From Flavobacteriaceae bacterium (GTDB lineage Bacteria > Bacteroidota > Bacteroidia > Flavobacteriales > Flavobacteriaceae), in NCBI GenBank assembly GCA_029238555.1, contig JAQWFV010000089.1:1-15152 (forward strand): DNA of 15,152 bases, given 5' to 3'. The position numbers were made by a program, and so were the translations under genes. Of this stretch, positions 1-8,100 are shown piece after piece; positions within the stretch are counted from its first letter, which is position 1, and every line of letters begins with the position of its first letter. The notes beneath the pieces are model-generated. The model was given only the letters and a program-made list of their open reading frames with translations, did no database searches and was not told the DNA's origin.

Positions 1-1
1 T

Positions 2-382
2 AGGGTTCAGGGGTCTAATGGCCTTTGGGAGAAAGATGGCGACAGAATATACATAGAAGGCCAATCTGAGCCCCATCGTTGGGACGCCTCCAAAGCCTGG
101 TTGGAAAAGTACGACCATCCGCTTTGGAAAAAATACGGGGACTACGCAGAGGGTGCTGGCCATGGAGGAATGGACTTCTTTGTGTTGAACGCTTTTGTGG
201 AAGCCGCTAAAGCCAATGTGGCACCTCCTATAGATGCCTACGATGCTGCTGCTTGGAGTGCGGTAACACCGCTCTCTGAATTGTCTATTGAGAACAACGG
301 TGCTGCCCAGGATTTTCCTGATTTCACCAGAGGTCAGTGGATCAAAAGAGCCCCATATCCTTGGACCACTAGTTTGTATTAG
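2..382 (+). CDS. GH109-type alpha-N-acetylgalactosaminidase / Gfo-Idh-MocA family protein, C-terminal part
   Basis: Only the last 126 codons are in the window; the frame is open from base 2 to the TAG at 380-382, and the true start lies to the left. The visible end resembles the C-terminus of GH109 glycosidases, which have a Gfo/Idh/MocA oxidoreductase fold and use NAD+ to cleave alpha-N-acetylgalactosamine. Recognisable stretches are HGGMDFFVLNAF, PPIDAYDAAAWSAVTPLSE, and the final PDFTRGQW. The NAD-binding Rossmann domain and catalytic residues are outside the window, so the activity cannot be checked here; a GH109-like dehydrogenase without glycosidase activity is the alternative. A TTG at 101 is an internal codon, not a start, because the same frame continues upstream with family-like sequence (GLWEKDGDRIYIEG). 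It has no obvious functional link with the respiratory genes that follow. Confidence 0.85.
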   Translation, partial: RVQGSNGLWEKDGDRIYIEGQSEPHRWDASKAWLEKYDHPLWKKYGDYAEGAGHGGMDFFVLNAFVEAAKANVAPPIDAYDAAAWSAVTPLSELSIENNGAAQDFPDFTRGQWIKRAPYPWTTSLY

Positions 383-433
383 TACCCTGCTTTAAATAGC
401 GTGTGTGCTTCTGGAGTGTCTCCCCTCTGTGAC

Positions 434-447
434 ATGACTTTTGTCAT
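434..447 (+). promoter_or_regulatory. Fnr-type operator upstream of hemN
   Basis: ATGAC-TTTT-GTCAT is a perfect inverted repeat with 5-bp arms and a 4-bp spacer, the size and symmetry of an FNR box (TTGAT-N4-ATCAA). Its centre (440.5) is 33 bp upstream of the centre of the -7 element at 470-477, putting it at about -41 from the expected transcription start, the class II activator position. The same palindrome recurs near 8137, 13012 and 13897. Binding by the Crp/Fnr protein encoded at 13171-13854 is inferred. Confidence 0.8.
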
Positions 448-469
448 AGTATTCAGGGACTAAGCGCTT

Positions 470-477
470 TATTTTTG
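470..477 (+). promoter_or_regulatory. Bacteroidota -7 promoter element of hemN
   Basis: TATTTTTG matches the Bacteroidota sigma-ABfr -7 consensus TAnnTTTG at every fixed position. It predicts a start near 481 and a leader of about 13 nt before the hemN ATG at 494. No TTTG-like -33 element is obvious, as expected for a promoter that depends on an activator at 434-447. Confidence 0.65.
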
Positions 478-493
478 AGGAAAAATAATCCTC

Positions 494-1846
494 ATGTGCA
501 CCCTTGTTCAAAAATACAATGTCGCTGGCCCGCGGTATACCTCTTACCCCACTGTCCCTTATTGGGACCTTGCTCAATTTTCACTTAAAAAATGGAAGGA
601 ACAATTAGCGCGTAGTTTTGAGAAAACCAATGATGCAGAGGGGATAAGTCTTTATATACACTTGCCTTTTTGTGAGTCGCTCTGCACTTTTTGCGGTTGT
701 CATAAGCGAATTACCAAGCGGCATGAGGTGGAACAACCTTATTTAAACACCTTGCTAAAAGAGTTGGATCTTTATGTGGCGCTCTTTGGCAAACGTCCCC
801 GAATCACTGCCCTTCATTTGGGTGGGGGAACACCTACCTTTTTTAGCCCAGAGCATTTGGATCATTTTTTAAGCGCCCTATTTCATAAAGGCATCAAAAC
901 TACTGATTTTGAAGGTAGTTTTGAAGGACACCCCAACAATACCACCGAGGCACATTTAGCGGTCTTTTTTAAACACGGTTTTAGGCGGGTGAGTTTTGGC
1001 GTCCAGGATTACAGTGATCTAGTGCAAAAAGCCATTCATAGAGTGCAATCTTTTGAACAAGTGCTTAGGGTGTCTCAGTTAGCTACTAAAATGGGCTATA
1101 CTTCTGTGAGTCATGACCTGATCTATGGTTTGCCTTTACAGACCCTAGAAGCCATTGAAGACAGCATTCAAAAGACCCTACTAATTAAGCCTGAGCGTAT
1201 TTCTTTGTATTCATATGCCCATGTGCCATGGATTAAAGGCAATGGTCAAAGGGGGTTTAAAGACAGTGATTTGCCTAGTCCTGAATTAAAAAGGGCCCAG
1301 TACGAAAAAGCCAAGCAGTTATTTTTGGCAGCTGGTTATATAGAGATAGGGATGGATCATTTTGCACTGCCTACGGATACCTTGGCAGCTGCTTTTAGAG
1401 AAGGAACGCTGCATAGAAATTTCATGGGATATACCCACCAACAAACGACCGTTTTATTGGGCTTAGGAATGTCCAGTATCAGTGATAGTTGGACCGCTTT
1501 TGCTCAAAATGAAAAGCATTTAGAAGCCTATACGGATTTGGTAGAAAAAGGGATTCTCCCTGTGCGCAAAGGGCATATTCTCACTGGAGAAGACCAACAC
1601 CTCAGAAAGCATATTACTCATATTATGTGCCAATTTAACACCCAATGGACGCTGCCTTTTAAAGGGTTAGAAGCTGTTTTAGCACTGTTGAAACCTATGG
1701 AAGAAGATGGGTTGGTACTCCTAAAACCAAATGGATTAGCGGTCACTGCCAAAGGCCAGCCTTTTGTGAGAAATGTATGTATGGCTTTTGACGCCCGTTT
1801 ACAATCCCTAAAACCAGACACTCAATTATTCTCCATGACGGTGTAG
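494..1846 (+). CDS. hemN: Oxygen-independent coproporphyrinogen III oxidase (HemN)
   Basis: A radical SAM enzyme that decarboxylates coproporphyrinogen III to protoporphyrinogen IX without oxygen, allowing haem synthesis under micro-oxic or anoxic conditions. The 450 residues are close to the length of E. coli HemN (457). The N-terminal signature KYNVAGPRYTSYPT (residues 7-20) is typical of true HemN as opposed to the HemW-like proteins. The cluster motif is LYIHLPFC-ESLCTFCGC, with C60, C64 and C67 as the [4Fe-4S] ligands and C69 as the additional HemN cysteine. A glycine-rich SAM-binding GGGTPTF follows at 110-116, and the C-terminal HemN_C region is present. The ATG at 494 is chosen because the protein then begins exactly at the family N-terminus; no Shine-Dalgarno sequence is seen. 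An Fnr-type box and a -7 element lie directly upstream. It converges with the cco operon, with 15 bp between stop codons and no recognisable terminator in the gap. Confidence 0.96.
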   Translation: MCTLVQKYNVAGPRYTSYPTVPYWDLAQFSLKKWKEQLARSFEKTNDAEGISLYIHLPFCESLCTFCGCHKRITKRHEVEQPYLNTLLKELDLYVALFGKRPRITALHLGGGTPTFFSPEHLDHFLSALFHKGIKTTDFEGSFEGHPNNTTEAHLAVFFKHGFRRVSFGVQDYSDLVQKAIHRVQSFEQVLRVSQLATKMGYTSVSHDLIYGLPLQTLEAIEDSIQKTLLIKPERISLYSYAHVPWIKGNGQRGFKDSDLPSPELKRAQYEKAKQLFLAAGYIEIGMDHFALPTDTLAAAFREGTLHRNFMGYTHQQTTVLLGLGMSSISDSWTAFAQNEKHLEAYTDLVEKGILPVRKGHILTGEDQHLRKHITHIMCQFNTQWTLPFKGLEAVLALLKPMEEDGLVLLKPNGLAVTAKGQPFVRNVCMAFDARLQSLKPDTQLFSMTV

Positions 1847-1861
1847 GATTTACTTGTGAGA

Positions 1862-2620
1862 CTATTCTTCGAATGAATTCAGGGGGTGTATTGTCTCAGG
1901 GTCATGGCATTCAATGACGGTGTTTCCAGCTACTGACTGTGCTTTTGGAGATAAGTATGGAATTCCTAGTCCAAATCCCCTGACCATAAATAATAGCCCA
2001 ATGAGTACCACAAATACGGGAATAAAACGGCTTATTTTTTGTCTGTGTCCCTGAGATATTTTTTGCCCTATGACACTAATTCCAGCCATCATTGGAACGG
2101 TACCCAAGCCAAAGAAAATCATATAAATGGCCCCTTCATGTGCTTGGCCACTTCCGCTAGCTACAGCGCCCAATAATGCCATGCTAACAAGGCCGCAAGG
2201 TAAAAAACCGTTGAGAAACCCGATGGTGAGTAAATGGTCTGGACTGTCTTTTTTTAAAGCTACTCCCATGGATCCTTGTACTTTGAAAATCCATTTGTGG
2301 TAGGTTTTTACCATCCAATTTTTAGTCCTTTTTTTTTGGTGAAACCATAAAGGAACCAACACACTGAGGATCATAATGGCCCCGATTGCGATCGATATTT
2401 TTTGTTGCATTCCAAATAAAGCCAAGCCTTTTCCGAGTACTCCAAAAATGGCTCCCAATATTCCATAGGCGAGTAAACGCCCTAGTTGATACAAGAAAAT
2501 ATAAAAAGCTTTTTTAGCGCCTTTTGCCTGTCCAATGGGCAGCATTAAGGCAATAGGACCGCACATGCCTAAGCAATGTAAACTCCCTAATAGTCCTAAT
2601 ATGAATGCGCTGTAAAGCAT
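1862..2620 (-). CDS. DsbD/TauE-SafE-like membrane protein of the cbb3 operon, putative metal handling
   Basis: A 252-residue polytopic membrane protein of the group annotated as sulfite exporter TauE/SafE or DsbD_2/UreH-like, commonly the last gene of flavobacterial cbb3 operons. I see about six hydrophobic segments. The first contains GSLHCLGMCGP (C16, C20), and the central one has GFLNGFLPCGLV (C142 beside a proline). Such cysteine/proline pairs resemble the redox or metal-passing cysteines of DsbD/CcdA-type transporters. The hydrophilic tail ends VIECHDPETIH (C238, H239, H245), which could bind metal. It is the last gene of the ccoS-to-1862 operon, 8 bp after ccoH. A role in copper or thiol supply for oxidase assembly is inference from context; sulfite export itself is not supported by anything here. 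Confidence 0.85.
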   Translation of the reverse strand: MLYSAFILGLLGSLHCLGMCGPIALMLPIGQAKGAKKAFYIFLYQLGRLLAYGILGAIFGVLGKGLALFGMQQKISIAIGAIMILSVLVPLWFHQKKRTKNWMVKTYHKWIFKVQGSMGVALKKDSPDHLLTIGFLNGFLPCGLVSMALLGAVASGSGQAHEGAIYMIFFGLGTVPMMAGISVIGQKISQGHRQKISRFIPVFVVLIGLLFMVRGFGLGIPYLSPKAQSVAGNTVIECHDPETIHPLNSFEE

Positions 2621-2628
2621 ACTTTAAT

Positions 2629-3093
2629 TTATTTAATGACACGAAGCCCGCGCTCTATTCTGTACGCTTCTCCCTGAAAATGCCAATCCAGTACCAGATT
2701 CCATTGCCCTTCTACAAGGTTTTCTGCCGGGATGAGTTGGCTGTTTCCTTGAAGTTGCAACACCAGTTCATGGTCTAATTTTTTATTGTCAGGTTTAGAG
2801 AGTGAAATAGTACCTTGAACCATACTTGGTTCTAGAAGTCGCGCATAGTTTTCAGGAAATAAGAGTAGAATTCCTTCTGGTTGTATGCTTATGTTTACAG
2901 GTGTATCCATATTTTTGGCCCTAGTTTGAGCCGCTAATTCTGCCTCAAAATGTAGTTCTCTCTCATAGTAATTAGGGGTCACTAAATCGTGATTGGCTTT
3001 GCTGTCTATGGTCATTCTAATGACAAAGAATAAGATAAAAGCAATAAAACTAATGAAGGCAATTACAATGCCAGTTCCCCAAGATATTTTCAT
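2629..3093 (-). CDS. ccoH: cbb3 oxidase assembly protein CcoH/FixH
   Basis: A FixH-family protein with a single N-terminal membrane anchor (about residues 8-25, GIVIAFISFIAFILFFVI) and a periplasmic domain, needed for assembly or stability of the cbb3 oxidase. The NYYERELHFEAE segment following the anchor is typical of the family. The frame is open back to an ATG at 3117, but the start at 3093 is preferred: it gives MKISWGTG at the N-terminus, the form common in flavobacterial homologues, while the longer version adds only MGSTTLYM. A second ATG directly in front (3096) is also possible. It lies between ccoG (51 bp gap with this start) and the TauE/SafE-like gene, in the same operon. The start choice is the main uncertainty. 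Confidence 0.88.
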   Translation of the reverse strand: MKISWGTGIVIAFISFIAFILFFVIRMTIDSKANHDLVTPNYYERELHFEAELAAQTRAKNMDTPVNISIQPEGILLLFPENYARLLEPSMVQGTISLSKPDNKKLDHELVLQLQGNSQLIPAENLVEGQWNLVLDWHFQGEAYRIERGLRVIK

Positions 3094-3144
3094 CATATAT
3101 AGTGTTGTGCTACCCATTTTTGGGTGGCTGCTTTAGTCGTTCAG

Positions 3145-4554
3145 TTAGTTAAAAGTTCTGGGCCCAAGAAAGGCAGCTTGAGTGCTTTCTACCAAGCGTT
3201 CTCCCTGAAAGATTTGAATTTCTAAGCGGTCTTTTTCTTCGGTTAAATCAGTTTCTGGTACTTCAATAAATAAAGTGCCTTCTCCTATGCTATTGGCTTT
3301 AACAGTAACGTATTGGTCAGCAACCAATGTAATGATCCCTTTTTTGTCTTTGATTTTAAAATGAACACTGTCCAATACCTGGTCTGTTTTATTGACCAAT
3401 TTATAGGTGTACACATTAGAAATGAGACCGCCCTCTTTGTGCTCGTAAAGTTGTCCAGGCAATCTCAGAATAGTGGCTTCAATGTCATTGCGTAAAAACA
3501 ACATGCCGCTAAGAACGCCCAATAGAATAAATAATACGGCGGTATACCCTTTGAGTCTCGGTGAGAAGCTGAAGGGTGTTTTTTGGGTGATATTCTCTTC
3601 AGAGGTATAGCGAATGAGCCCTTTTGGTAGGGCGACACTTTCCATGATATGGTCACAGGCGTCTATGCAGGCTGTACAATTCACACACTCTAATTGGGTG
3701 CCATTTCTAATGTCTATTCCGGTAGGACATACTTGTACACATTGATTACAATCAATACAATCTCCATGACCTAAAACAGCTCTGTCTTCTGCTTTTTTAA
3801 ATTTTTTTCTTCCCGCCTCTGCCTCTCCTCTTTTGTGGTCATAAGCGACAATAATGGATTTATTGTCTAAAAGCGCTCCTTGCAGTCTTCCATAGGGACA
3901 GGCAATAATACATACCTGCTCTCTGAACCAGGCAAAGATAAAATAGAATACTCCAGTGAAAATGAGTAGGGCAATCAGGGTATTTAAGTGGGCAGAAGGG
4001 CCCTCAGTAATATATTGTAAAAGGGTATCACTAGAAATAAGATAGGCCAGAAAGACATTGGCAATTACAAATGAAATGGTTGCAAAAATAAGCCACTTGC
4101 CCCCTTTTTTTCTAATTTTCTCTGTATTCCAGGGTTGTTTGTCCAATCTAATTTGTGCCCCGCGGTCTCCTTCTATCCAGTATTCAATTCTCCTAAAGAC
4201 CATTTCTAAAAAAATAGTCTGCGGACACATCCACCCACAGAAAATCCTTCCAAATGCTACGGTAAATAAGGCCACAAAAACCACTCCTATAATCATAGAG
4301 ATCACAAATAGGTGAAAATCTTGTGGCCAGAACGGAAAACTAAAAATGCTAAACCGCCGCTCTAAAACATTAAAGAGTAAAAACTGATGCCCGTTTATTT
4401 TCACAAAAGGAGCCACCAATAGAAAAGTCAATAAGAAGTAGCTCACCCATTTTCTGTAATCGTAGAAACGGCCTACAGGTTTTTTAGGGTAAATCCAAGA
4501 TCTTTTCCCTTCTTTGTTAATGGTGCTTATACTATCTCTAAATTTTTCTTCCAT
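3145..4554 (-). CDS. ccoG: Cytochrome c oxidase accessory protein CcoG (FixG/RdxA)
   Basis: A membrane ferredoxin-like protein of the FixG/RdxA family; in other bacteria CcoG reduces Cu(II) to Cu(I) for delivery to the CuB site of the cbb3 oxidase. The 469 residues show several membrane segments (for example 38-52, 82-102, 154-172, 190-210, 337-353). CGWMCP (C106, C110) and CIIACP (C215, C219) are the paired membrane-proximal cysteines. Two [4Fe-4S] motifs follow: C266-x2-C-x2-C-x3-CP (to C276) and C290-x2-C-x2-C-x3-C (to C300). The region after the last membrane segment fits the immunoglobulin-like FixG_C domain. All expected cysteines are present. It follows ccoP by 10 bp within the operon. 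Confidence 0.96.
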   Translation of the reverse strand: MEEKFRDSISTINKEGKRSWIYPKKPVGRFYDYRKWVSYFLLTFLLVAPFVKINGHQFLLFNVLERRFSIFSFPFWPQDFHLFVISMIIGVVFVALFTVAFGRIFCGWMCPQTIFLEMVFRRIEYWIEGDRGAQIRLDKQPWNTEKIRKKGGKWLIFATISFVIANVFLAYLISSDTLLQYITEGPSAHLNTLIALLIFTGVFYFIFAWFREQVCIIACPYGRLQGALLDNKSIIVAYDHKRGEAEAGRKKFKKAEDRAVLGHGDCIDCNQCVQVCPTGIDIRNGTQLECVNCTACIDACDHIMESVALPKGLIRYTSEENITQKTPFSFSPRLKGYTAVLFILLGVLSGMLFLRNDIEATILRLPGQLYEHKEGGLISNVYTYKLVNKTDQVLDSVHFKIKDKKGIITLVADQYVTVKANSIGEGTLFIEVPETDLTEEKDRLEIQIFQGERLVESTQAAFLGPRTFN

Positions 4555-4564
4555 CTAAAACTAT

Positions 4565-5458
4565 TTATTCTATGGCATCGGCCGTAGGCCATAAAAGGTC
4601 TCCTTGTGCTTCTTTCGGATTGGCAGGGGTGGCCCCTTGCATGCCAAGAACATAACTAGCTACCTGAGCCATCTCTAGGGGTTTTAGGTTTTGTTTCCAG
4701 GCAATCATTCCTTTTCCGTCACGCCCTCCTTCTGAGATGGTGGTAAATACTTTTTTAATACCGCCACCCAGAATCCAGTGTTGGTCGGTGAGGTTTGGAC
4801 CAATTCCACCACCCCCATCTGGCGCGTGGCAGGCCACACAATTGCTGTCGTAAAGGGCTTTTCCAGCTTTTAGATCAGCGGCATCAGTAAGCAGGGTAAC
4901 CGTGTTGGCGTCTACGAGGTTTTTAGCGGTCTTTTTATATTGCTCAATATCTATTTGTGCCTGGGCCATCTCTTGTTGAAATTCCAAGGTCTGATCGTAT
5001 TCCTTTACAATATGGAAACGCACCAAATACACCACCCCAAAAATCATGGTAGCGTAAAACATATAGACCCACCAAGGGGGTAAGTTGTTGTCCAATTCTC
5101 GAATACCGTCGTAATTATGGTCTAGTTCTATGACCTCATCCGGACTTACTTTGTCATGTCCAACTAATTTTAAATACCATCTTTTCAACCAATTAAAAGA
5201 TACGATGGGTTTTGAAGTAGCTGCCATATAACGCTCTTGGGCCTCTGGAGATAAGGTTTGGAACATGACATTCTCAATGGCGTTTAAGATGAGCTCTATT
5301 CCTATGAGTAATAATAAAATAAAGACCAAAAAGGCTTGAGTAATAGGGTAAGCAATAAAGGCTGGCATGTCTCCACCGTCTATAAAGAATTCCATAAGTC
5401 CCCAAATGCCAAAAAAGAGAAGTGGGATTCTAAAATACCAAGGAAATTTATTTTTCAT
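4565..5458 (-). CDS. ccoP: cbb3 cytochrome c oxidase subunit III (CcoP), single-haem form
   Basis: The electron-accepting c-type cytochrome subunit of the cbb3 oxidase. With the start used here it has 297 residues: two hydrophobic segments near 8-25 and 34-60, the CcoP N-terminal signature YDGIRELDNNLPPWW (116-130) leading into a third membrane segment (131-150), a polar helical stretch, and one cytochrome c domain with CVACH (207-211) and a likely axial Met in GKGMIAW (M251). Proteobacterial CcoP has two CxxCH motifs; only one is present here. The reading frame extends to an ATG at 5515, but that would overlap ccoQ by 47 bp and add 19 residues unlike the family. The ATG at 5458, giving MKNKFPWYFRIPLLFFG, leaves a 10-bp gap after ccoQ and is preferred. 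Confidence 0.95.
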   Translation of the reverse strand: MKNKFPWYFRIPLLFFGIWGLMEFFIDGGDMPAFIAYPITQAFLVFILLLLIGIELILNAIENVMFQTLSPEAQERYMAATSKPIVSFNWLKRWYLKLVGHDKVSPDEVIELDHNYDGIRELDNNLPPWWVYMFYATMIFGVVYLVRFHIVKEYDQTLEFQQEMAQAQIDIEQYKKTAKNLVDANTVTLLTDAADLKAGKALYDSNCVACHAPDGGGGIGPNLTDQHWILGGGIKKVFTTISEGGRDGKGMIAWKQNLKPLEMAQVASYVLGMQGATPANPKEAQGDLLWPTADAIE

Positions 5459-5468
5459 GATGTAGTTT

Positions 5469-5681
5469 TTAAATAGTGGTTGAGTGAGCGCTAGCTGTAT
5501 GACTTTCCAACCCATCTTCTTCTAAGGGGAGCGCGCTTACTTGATTAATGTATGTTTTAGAGGCTGTAAACACCCAAGCAAAGAGTGCTACGAAGAATAA
5601 AAAGAAAATGGCCAATGAGATCATAGGGTAGGTCGCTACCCCGTCTATGGTTTCTAAATAGTTTTTAGCAAATTTTAGCAT
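5469..5681 (-). CDS. ccoQ: cbb3 oxidase small subunit CcoQ/FixQ
   Basis: A 70-residue protein with one strong membrane helix (about 19-39, YPMISLAIFFLFFVALFAWV) and a polar, acidic and Ser/Thr-rich tail. Size, topology and position between the fused ccoNO and ccoP match CcoQ/FixQ, which stabilises the oxidase complex. Sequence conservation in this family is low, so the assignment rests mainly on position and topology. It starts 6 bp after the ccoNO stop. Confidence 0.85.
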   Translation of the reverse strand: MLKFAKNYLETIDGVATYPMISLAIFFLFFVALFAWVFTASKTYINQVSALPLEEDGLESHTASAHSTTI

Positions 5682-5687
5682 GGCTTT

Positions 5688-7862
5688 TTATTTTACTTTA
5701 ATATCAGTTCCTAATCGTTGTAAGTAGGCAATAAGTGCTACTATTTCCCTGTCTTTCATAGGGACAAATTCTTTGCCTGCTGCAACAGCGGAAGCTTTGT
5801 CTGCCTCGTAAGACTTCACAAAGTCAGGGTCACTGTAGAGGTTTTCTTCTATTTTTGTTGCCTGAGCGTCCATCAGTTCAAAGGCCTGATCAATTTCCTC
5901 TTGGGTGTAAGGCACGCCTAAAGTGACCATAGCTTCCATTTTAGTCTGAATATCTGAACGGTCATCTTTGTTTCTAATCATCCATTTGTACCCAGGCATA
6001 ATAGAACCTGAAGAAGTGGTTTGTGGGTCGTACATATGGTTAAAGTGCCAGTTGTCTGAGTATTTACCCCCCACCCGCAGTAAATCTGGACCGGTTCTTT
6101 TAGACCCCCATAAGAACGGATGGTCATATACAAATTCCCCTGCTTTGGCATAAGGTCCATAGCGCTCCACTTCTGATCTAAAAGGTCTCACCATTTGAGA
6201 GTGGCAACCTACGCAGCCTTCTCGGATGTATAAATCTCTACCGACTAATTCTAGGGGCGTATAAGGCTTTACACTACTAATGGTTGGAATATTAGACTTT
6301 ACTAAAATAGTAGGGACTATTTGAACGACCCCACCAATTAAAATAGCTACAGTTGCCAGTATGGTCAATTGAATGGGCTTTCTCTCCAACCAGGTATGGA
6401 AGGTTTCTCCAAGGGTTCTTTTGCTAGAAACCGATGCCAATGCAGGCGCTTCTGCTAAGGTGTCTTCTACAGCAGATCCTTTTTTTACGGTCTTTACAAG
6501 GTTGTAAAGCATAATGAACATCCCAATAATATAAAGGGTCCCTCCAATGGCTCGCATCCAATACATAGGAATAATCTCATGAACCGTTTCCAAGAAGTTT
6601 CCGTACACTAGGGTCCCATCTGGGTTAAAATCTTTCCACATTAATGCCTGGGTAAAACCAGCCACATACATAGGAAGTGCATATAAAATAATTCCTAAGG
6701 TACCTACCCAGAAGTGGGCGTTGGCCAATCCTTTAGAGTAAATGTCTGTTTTGAATAGTTTTGGGACTAGGTAATAGATCATTCCAAAGGTTAGGAATCC
6801 ATTCCAGGCCAAGGCCCCTACGTGAACGTGTGCAATAATCCAATCTGAGAAATGGGCAATGGCATTCACATTTTTTAAAGACAGCATGGGCCCCTCAAAG
6901 GTGGCCATTCCATAGCCTGTTATAGCGACTACCATAAATTTCAAGGTGGCATCTGTTCTCACTTTATCCCAGGCTCCCCTCAAGGTAAGCAGCCCGTTGA
7001 TCATACCTCCCCAAGAAGGGGCAATGAGCATGACTGAAAAGGCTACCCCTAAGTTTTGCGCCCATTCTGGAAGGGCAGAATACAATAAATGGTGTGGTCC
7101 CGCCCAGATGTAAATAAAGATCAATGACCAGAAATGGACAATGGAAAGTCTGTAGGAGTACACCGGTCTATTGGCCGCTTTTGGCACAAAATAATACATG
7201 AGACCTAAAAAGGGTGTCGTTAAGAAAAACGCTACCGCATTGTGGCCGTACCACCATTGCACTAAGGCATCTTGTACCCCTGCATATACAGGATAACTTT
7301 TAAGGGCGCCTACTGGAATAGACAAGCTATTAAAAATATGCAAGACCGCTACGGTAACAAAAGTGGCTAAGTAAAACCAAATAGCGACATATAAATGGCG
7401 TTGTCTTCGCTTGAGCATGGTGCCAATAAGGTTCCAACCAAAGGCTACCCAAACCACTGCAATAGCTAAATCTATGGGCCATTCTAATTCTGCATATTCT
7501 TTAGAAGTGGTGTATCCCAATGGAAGGGTAATGGCCGCCGACACAATAATGGCCTGCCAACCCCAGAAATTGAACTTACTTAAAAAGTCACTGAACATTC
7601 GGGCCTTGAGCAGTCTTTGGGTGGAGTAGTAGACCCCAGCAAAAATAGCGTTCCCCACAAAGGCAAAAATAACCGCATTGGTATGCAGCGGTCTTAAACG
7701 CCCAAAACTCAACCAGGAAATACCGTCGGTCATGTTGGGGAATAAAAACATAAAGGCCAAGGTGAGTCCTACTAAAGTTCCAATGAGTCCCCAAAAAATG
7801 GTGGCTTGGATAAAGTTTTTGACAATTTTATTGTCGTAATGAAATTGTTCTAATTGCGCCAT
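5688..7862 (-). CDS. ccoNO: cbb3 cytochrome c oxidase fused subunits I and II (CcoN-CcoO)
   Basis: The catalytic subunit (CcoN) and the monohaem cytochrome c subunit (CcoO) joined in one 724-residue chain. The CcoN part (about 1-460) carries the expected ligands: H60 and H347 for the low-spin haem b; H207, H257 and H258 for CuB; H345 for haem b3; Y251 in IYIWAGPHH as the candidate for the cross-linked tyrosine; E323 in TFEGPMLS. A polar linker (about 458-495) leads into the CcoO anchor helix (about 497-520). The CcoO part has GCVGCH (C550, C553, H554) and a probable axial Met622 in SGSIMPGY. No frameshift or stop lies at the junction, so the fusion is genuine in this sequence; CcoNO fusions are known in Bacteroidota. 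It starts 6 bp downstream of ccoS and reduces oxygen to water at the cytoplasmic membrane with proton pumping. Confidence 0.97.
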   Translation of the reverse strand: MAQLEQFHYDNKIVKNFIQATIFWGLIGTLVGLTLAFMFLFPNMTDGISWLSFGRLRPLHTNAVIFAFVGNAIFAGVYYSTQRLLKARMFSDFLSKFNFWGWQAIIVSAAITLPLGYTTSKEYAELEWPIDLAIAVVWVAFGWNLIGTMLKRRQRHLYVAIWFYLATFVTVAVLHIFNSLSIPVGALKSYPVYAGVQDALVQWWYGHNAVAFFLTTPFLGLMYYFVPKAANRPVYSYRLSIVHFWSLIFIYIWAGPHHLLYSALPEWAQNLGVAFSVMLIAPSWGGMINGLLTLRGAWDKVRTDATLKFMVVAITGYGMATFEGPMLSLKNVNAIAHFSDWIIAHVHVGALAWNGFLTFGMIYYLVPKLFKTDIYSKGLANAHFWVGTLGIILYALPMYVAGFTQALMWKDFNPDGTLVYGNFLETVHEIIPMYWMRAIGGTLYIIGMFIMLYNLVKTVKKGSAVEDTLAEAPALASVSSKRTLGETFHTWLERKPIQLTILATVAILIGGVVQIVPTILVKSNIPTISSVKPYTPLELVGRDLYIREGCVGCHSQMVRPFRSEVERYGPYAKAGEFVYDHPFLWGSKRTGPDLLRVGGKYSDNWHFNHMYDPQTTSSGSIMPGYKWMIRNKDDRSDIQTKMEAMVTLGVPYTQEEIDQAFELMDAQATKIEENLYSDPDFVKSYEADKASAVAAGKEFVPMKDREIVALIAYLQRLGTDIKVK

Positions 7863-7868
7863 AACGGT

Positions 7869-8084
7869 TTAAGAATGTGTTTTATTGGACAAAATTGGGT
7901 GGTTTTCTGTTTGTTTTTTTTGGCTTCCAGCCGATGCCTTTACGACCTCGTCCTCGAAGAGTATTCTAACTCCCGGAGTGTAGGCGTCGTCGTATTGGCC
8001 ATTTCTCACAGCCCCAATAAAGGCTGCAAAAAAGCCAAGTGCTACCACAATACTGATACTTAGAAGTAAATAGATCACACCCAT
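7869..8084 (-). CDS. ccoS: cbb3 oxidase maturation protein CcoS
   Basis: A 71-residue protein with an N-terminal membrane helix (2-25, GVIYLLLSISIVVALGFFAAFI) followed by AVRNGQYDDAYTPGVRILFED, which corresponds to the conserved CcoS motif (W-A-V-R/K-S/N-G-Q-Y/F-D-D then R-I-L-F/x-D/E). CcoS is required for insertion of haem b and CuB into CcoN. It is the first gene of the seven-gene operon, 6 bp before ccoNO. Upstream lie a -7-like element (8101-8108) and an Fnr-type box (8131-8144). In many genomes ccoS directly follows ccoI; here a TonB receptor gene separates them. Confidence 0.93.
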   Translation of the reverse strand: MGVIYLLLSISIVVALGFFAAFIGAVRNGQYDDAYTPGVRILFEDEVVKASAGSQKKQTENHPILSNKTHS

Positions 8085-8100
8085 TTGTAGTAATTTTTGG

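Noticed and set aside
392..577. Minus-strand open frame of 61 codons across the hemN promoter and 5' end
   Set aside because: It covers the Fnr-type box, the -7 element and the hemN start; its sequence resembles no protein and is best explained as chance.
5459..5515. Longer N-terminus for CcoP starting at 5515
   Set aside because: It would overlap ccoQ by 47 bp and add residues unlike the family; the internal ATG at 5458 gives the typical CcoP start.
7411..7629. Plus-strand open frame opposite ccoNO (72 codons)
   Set aside because: It lies wholly within a well-supported gene on the other strand, shows no recognisable motif and has no promoter; the same applies to other open frames opposite ccoG, ccoI and the usp gene.
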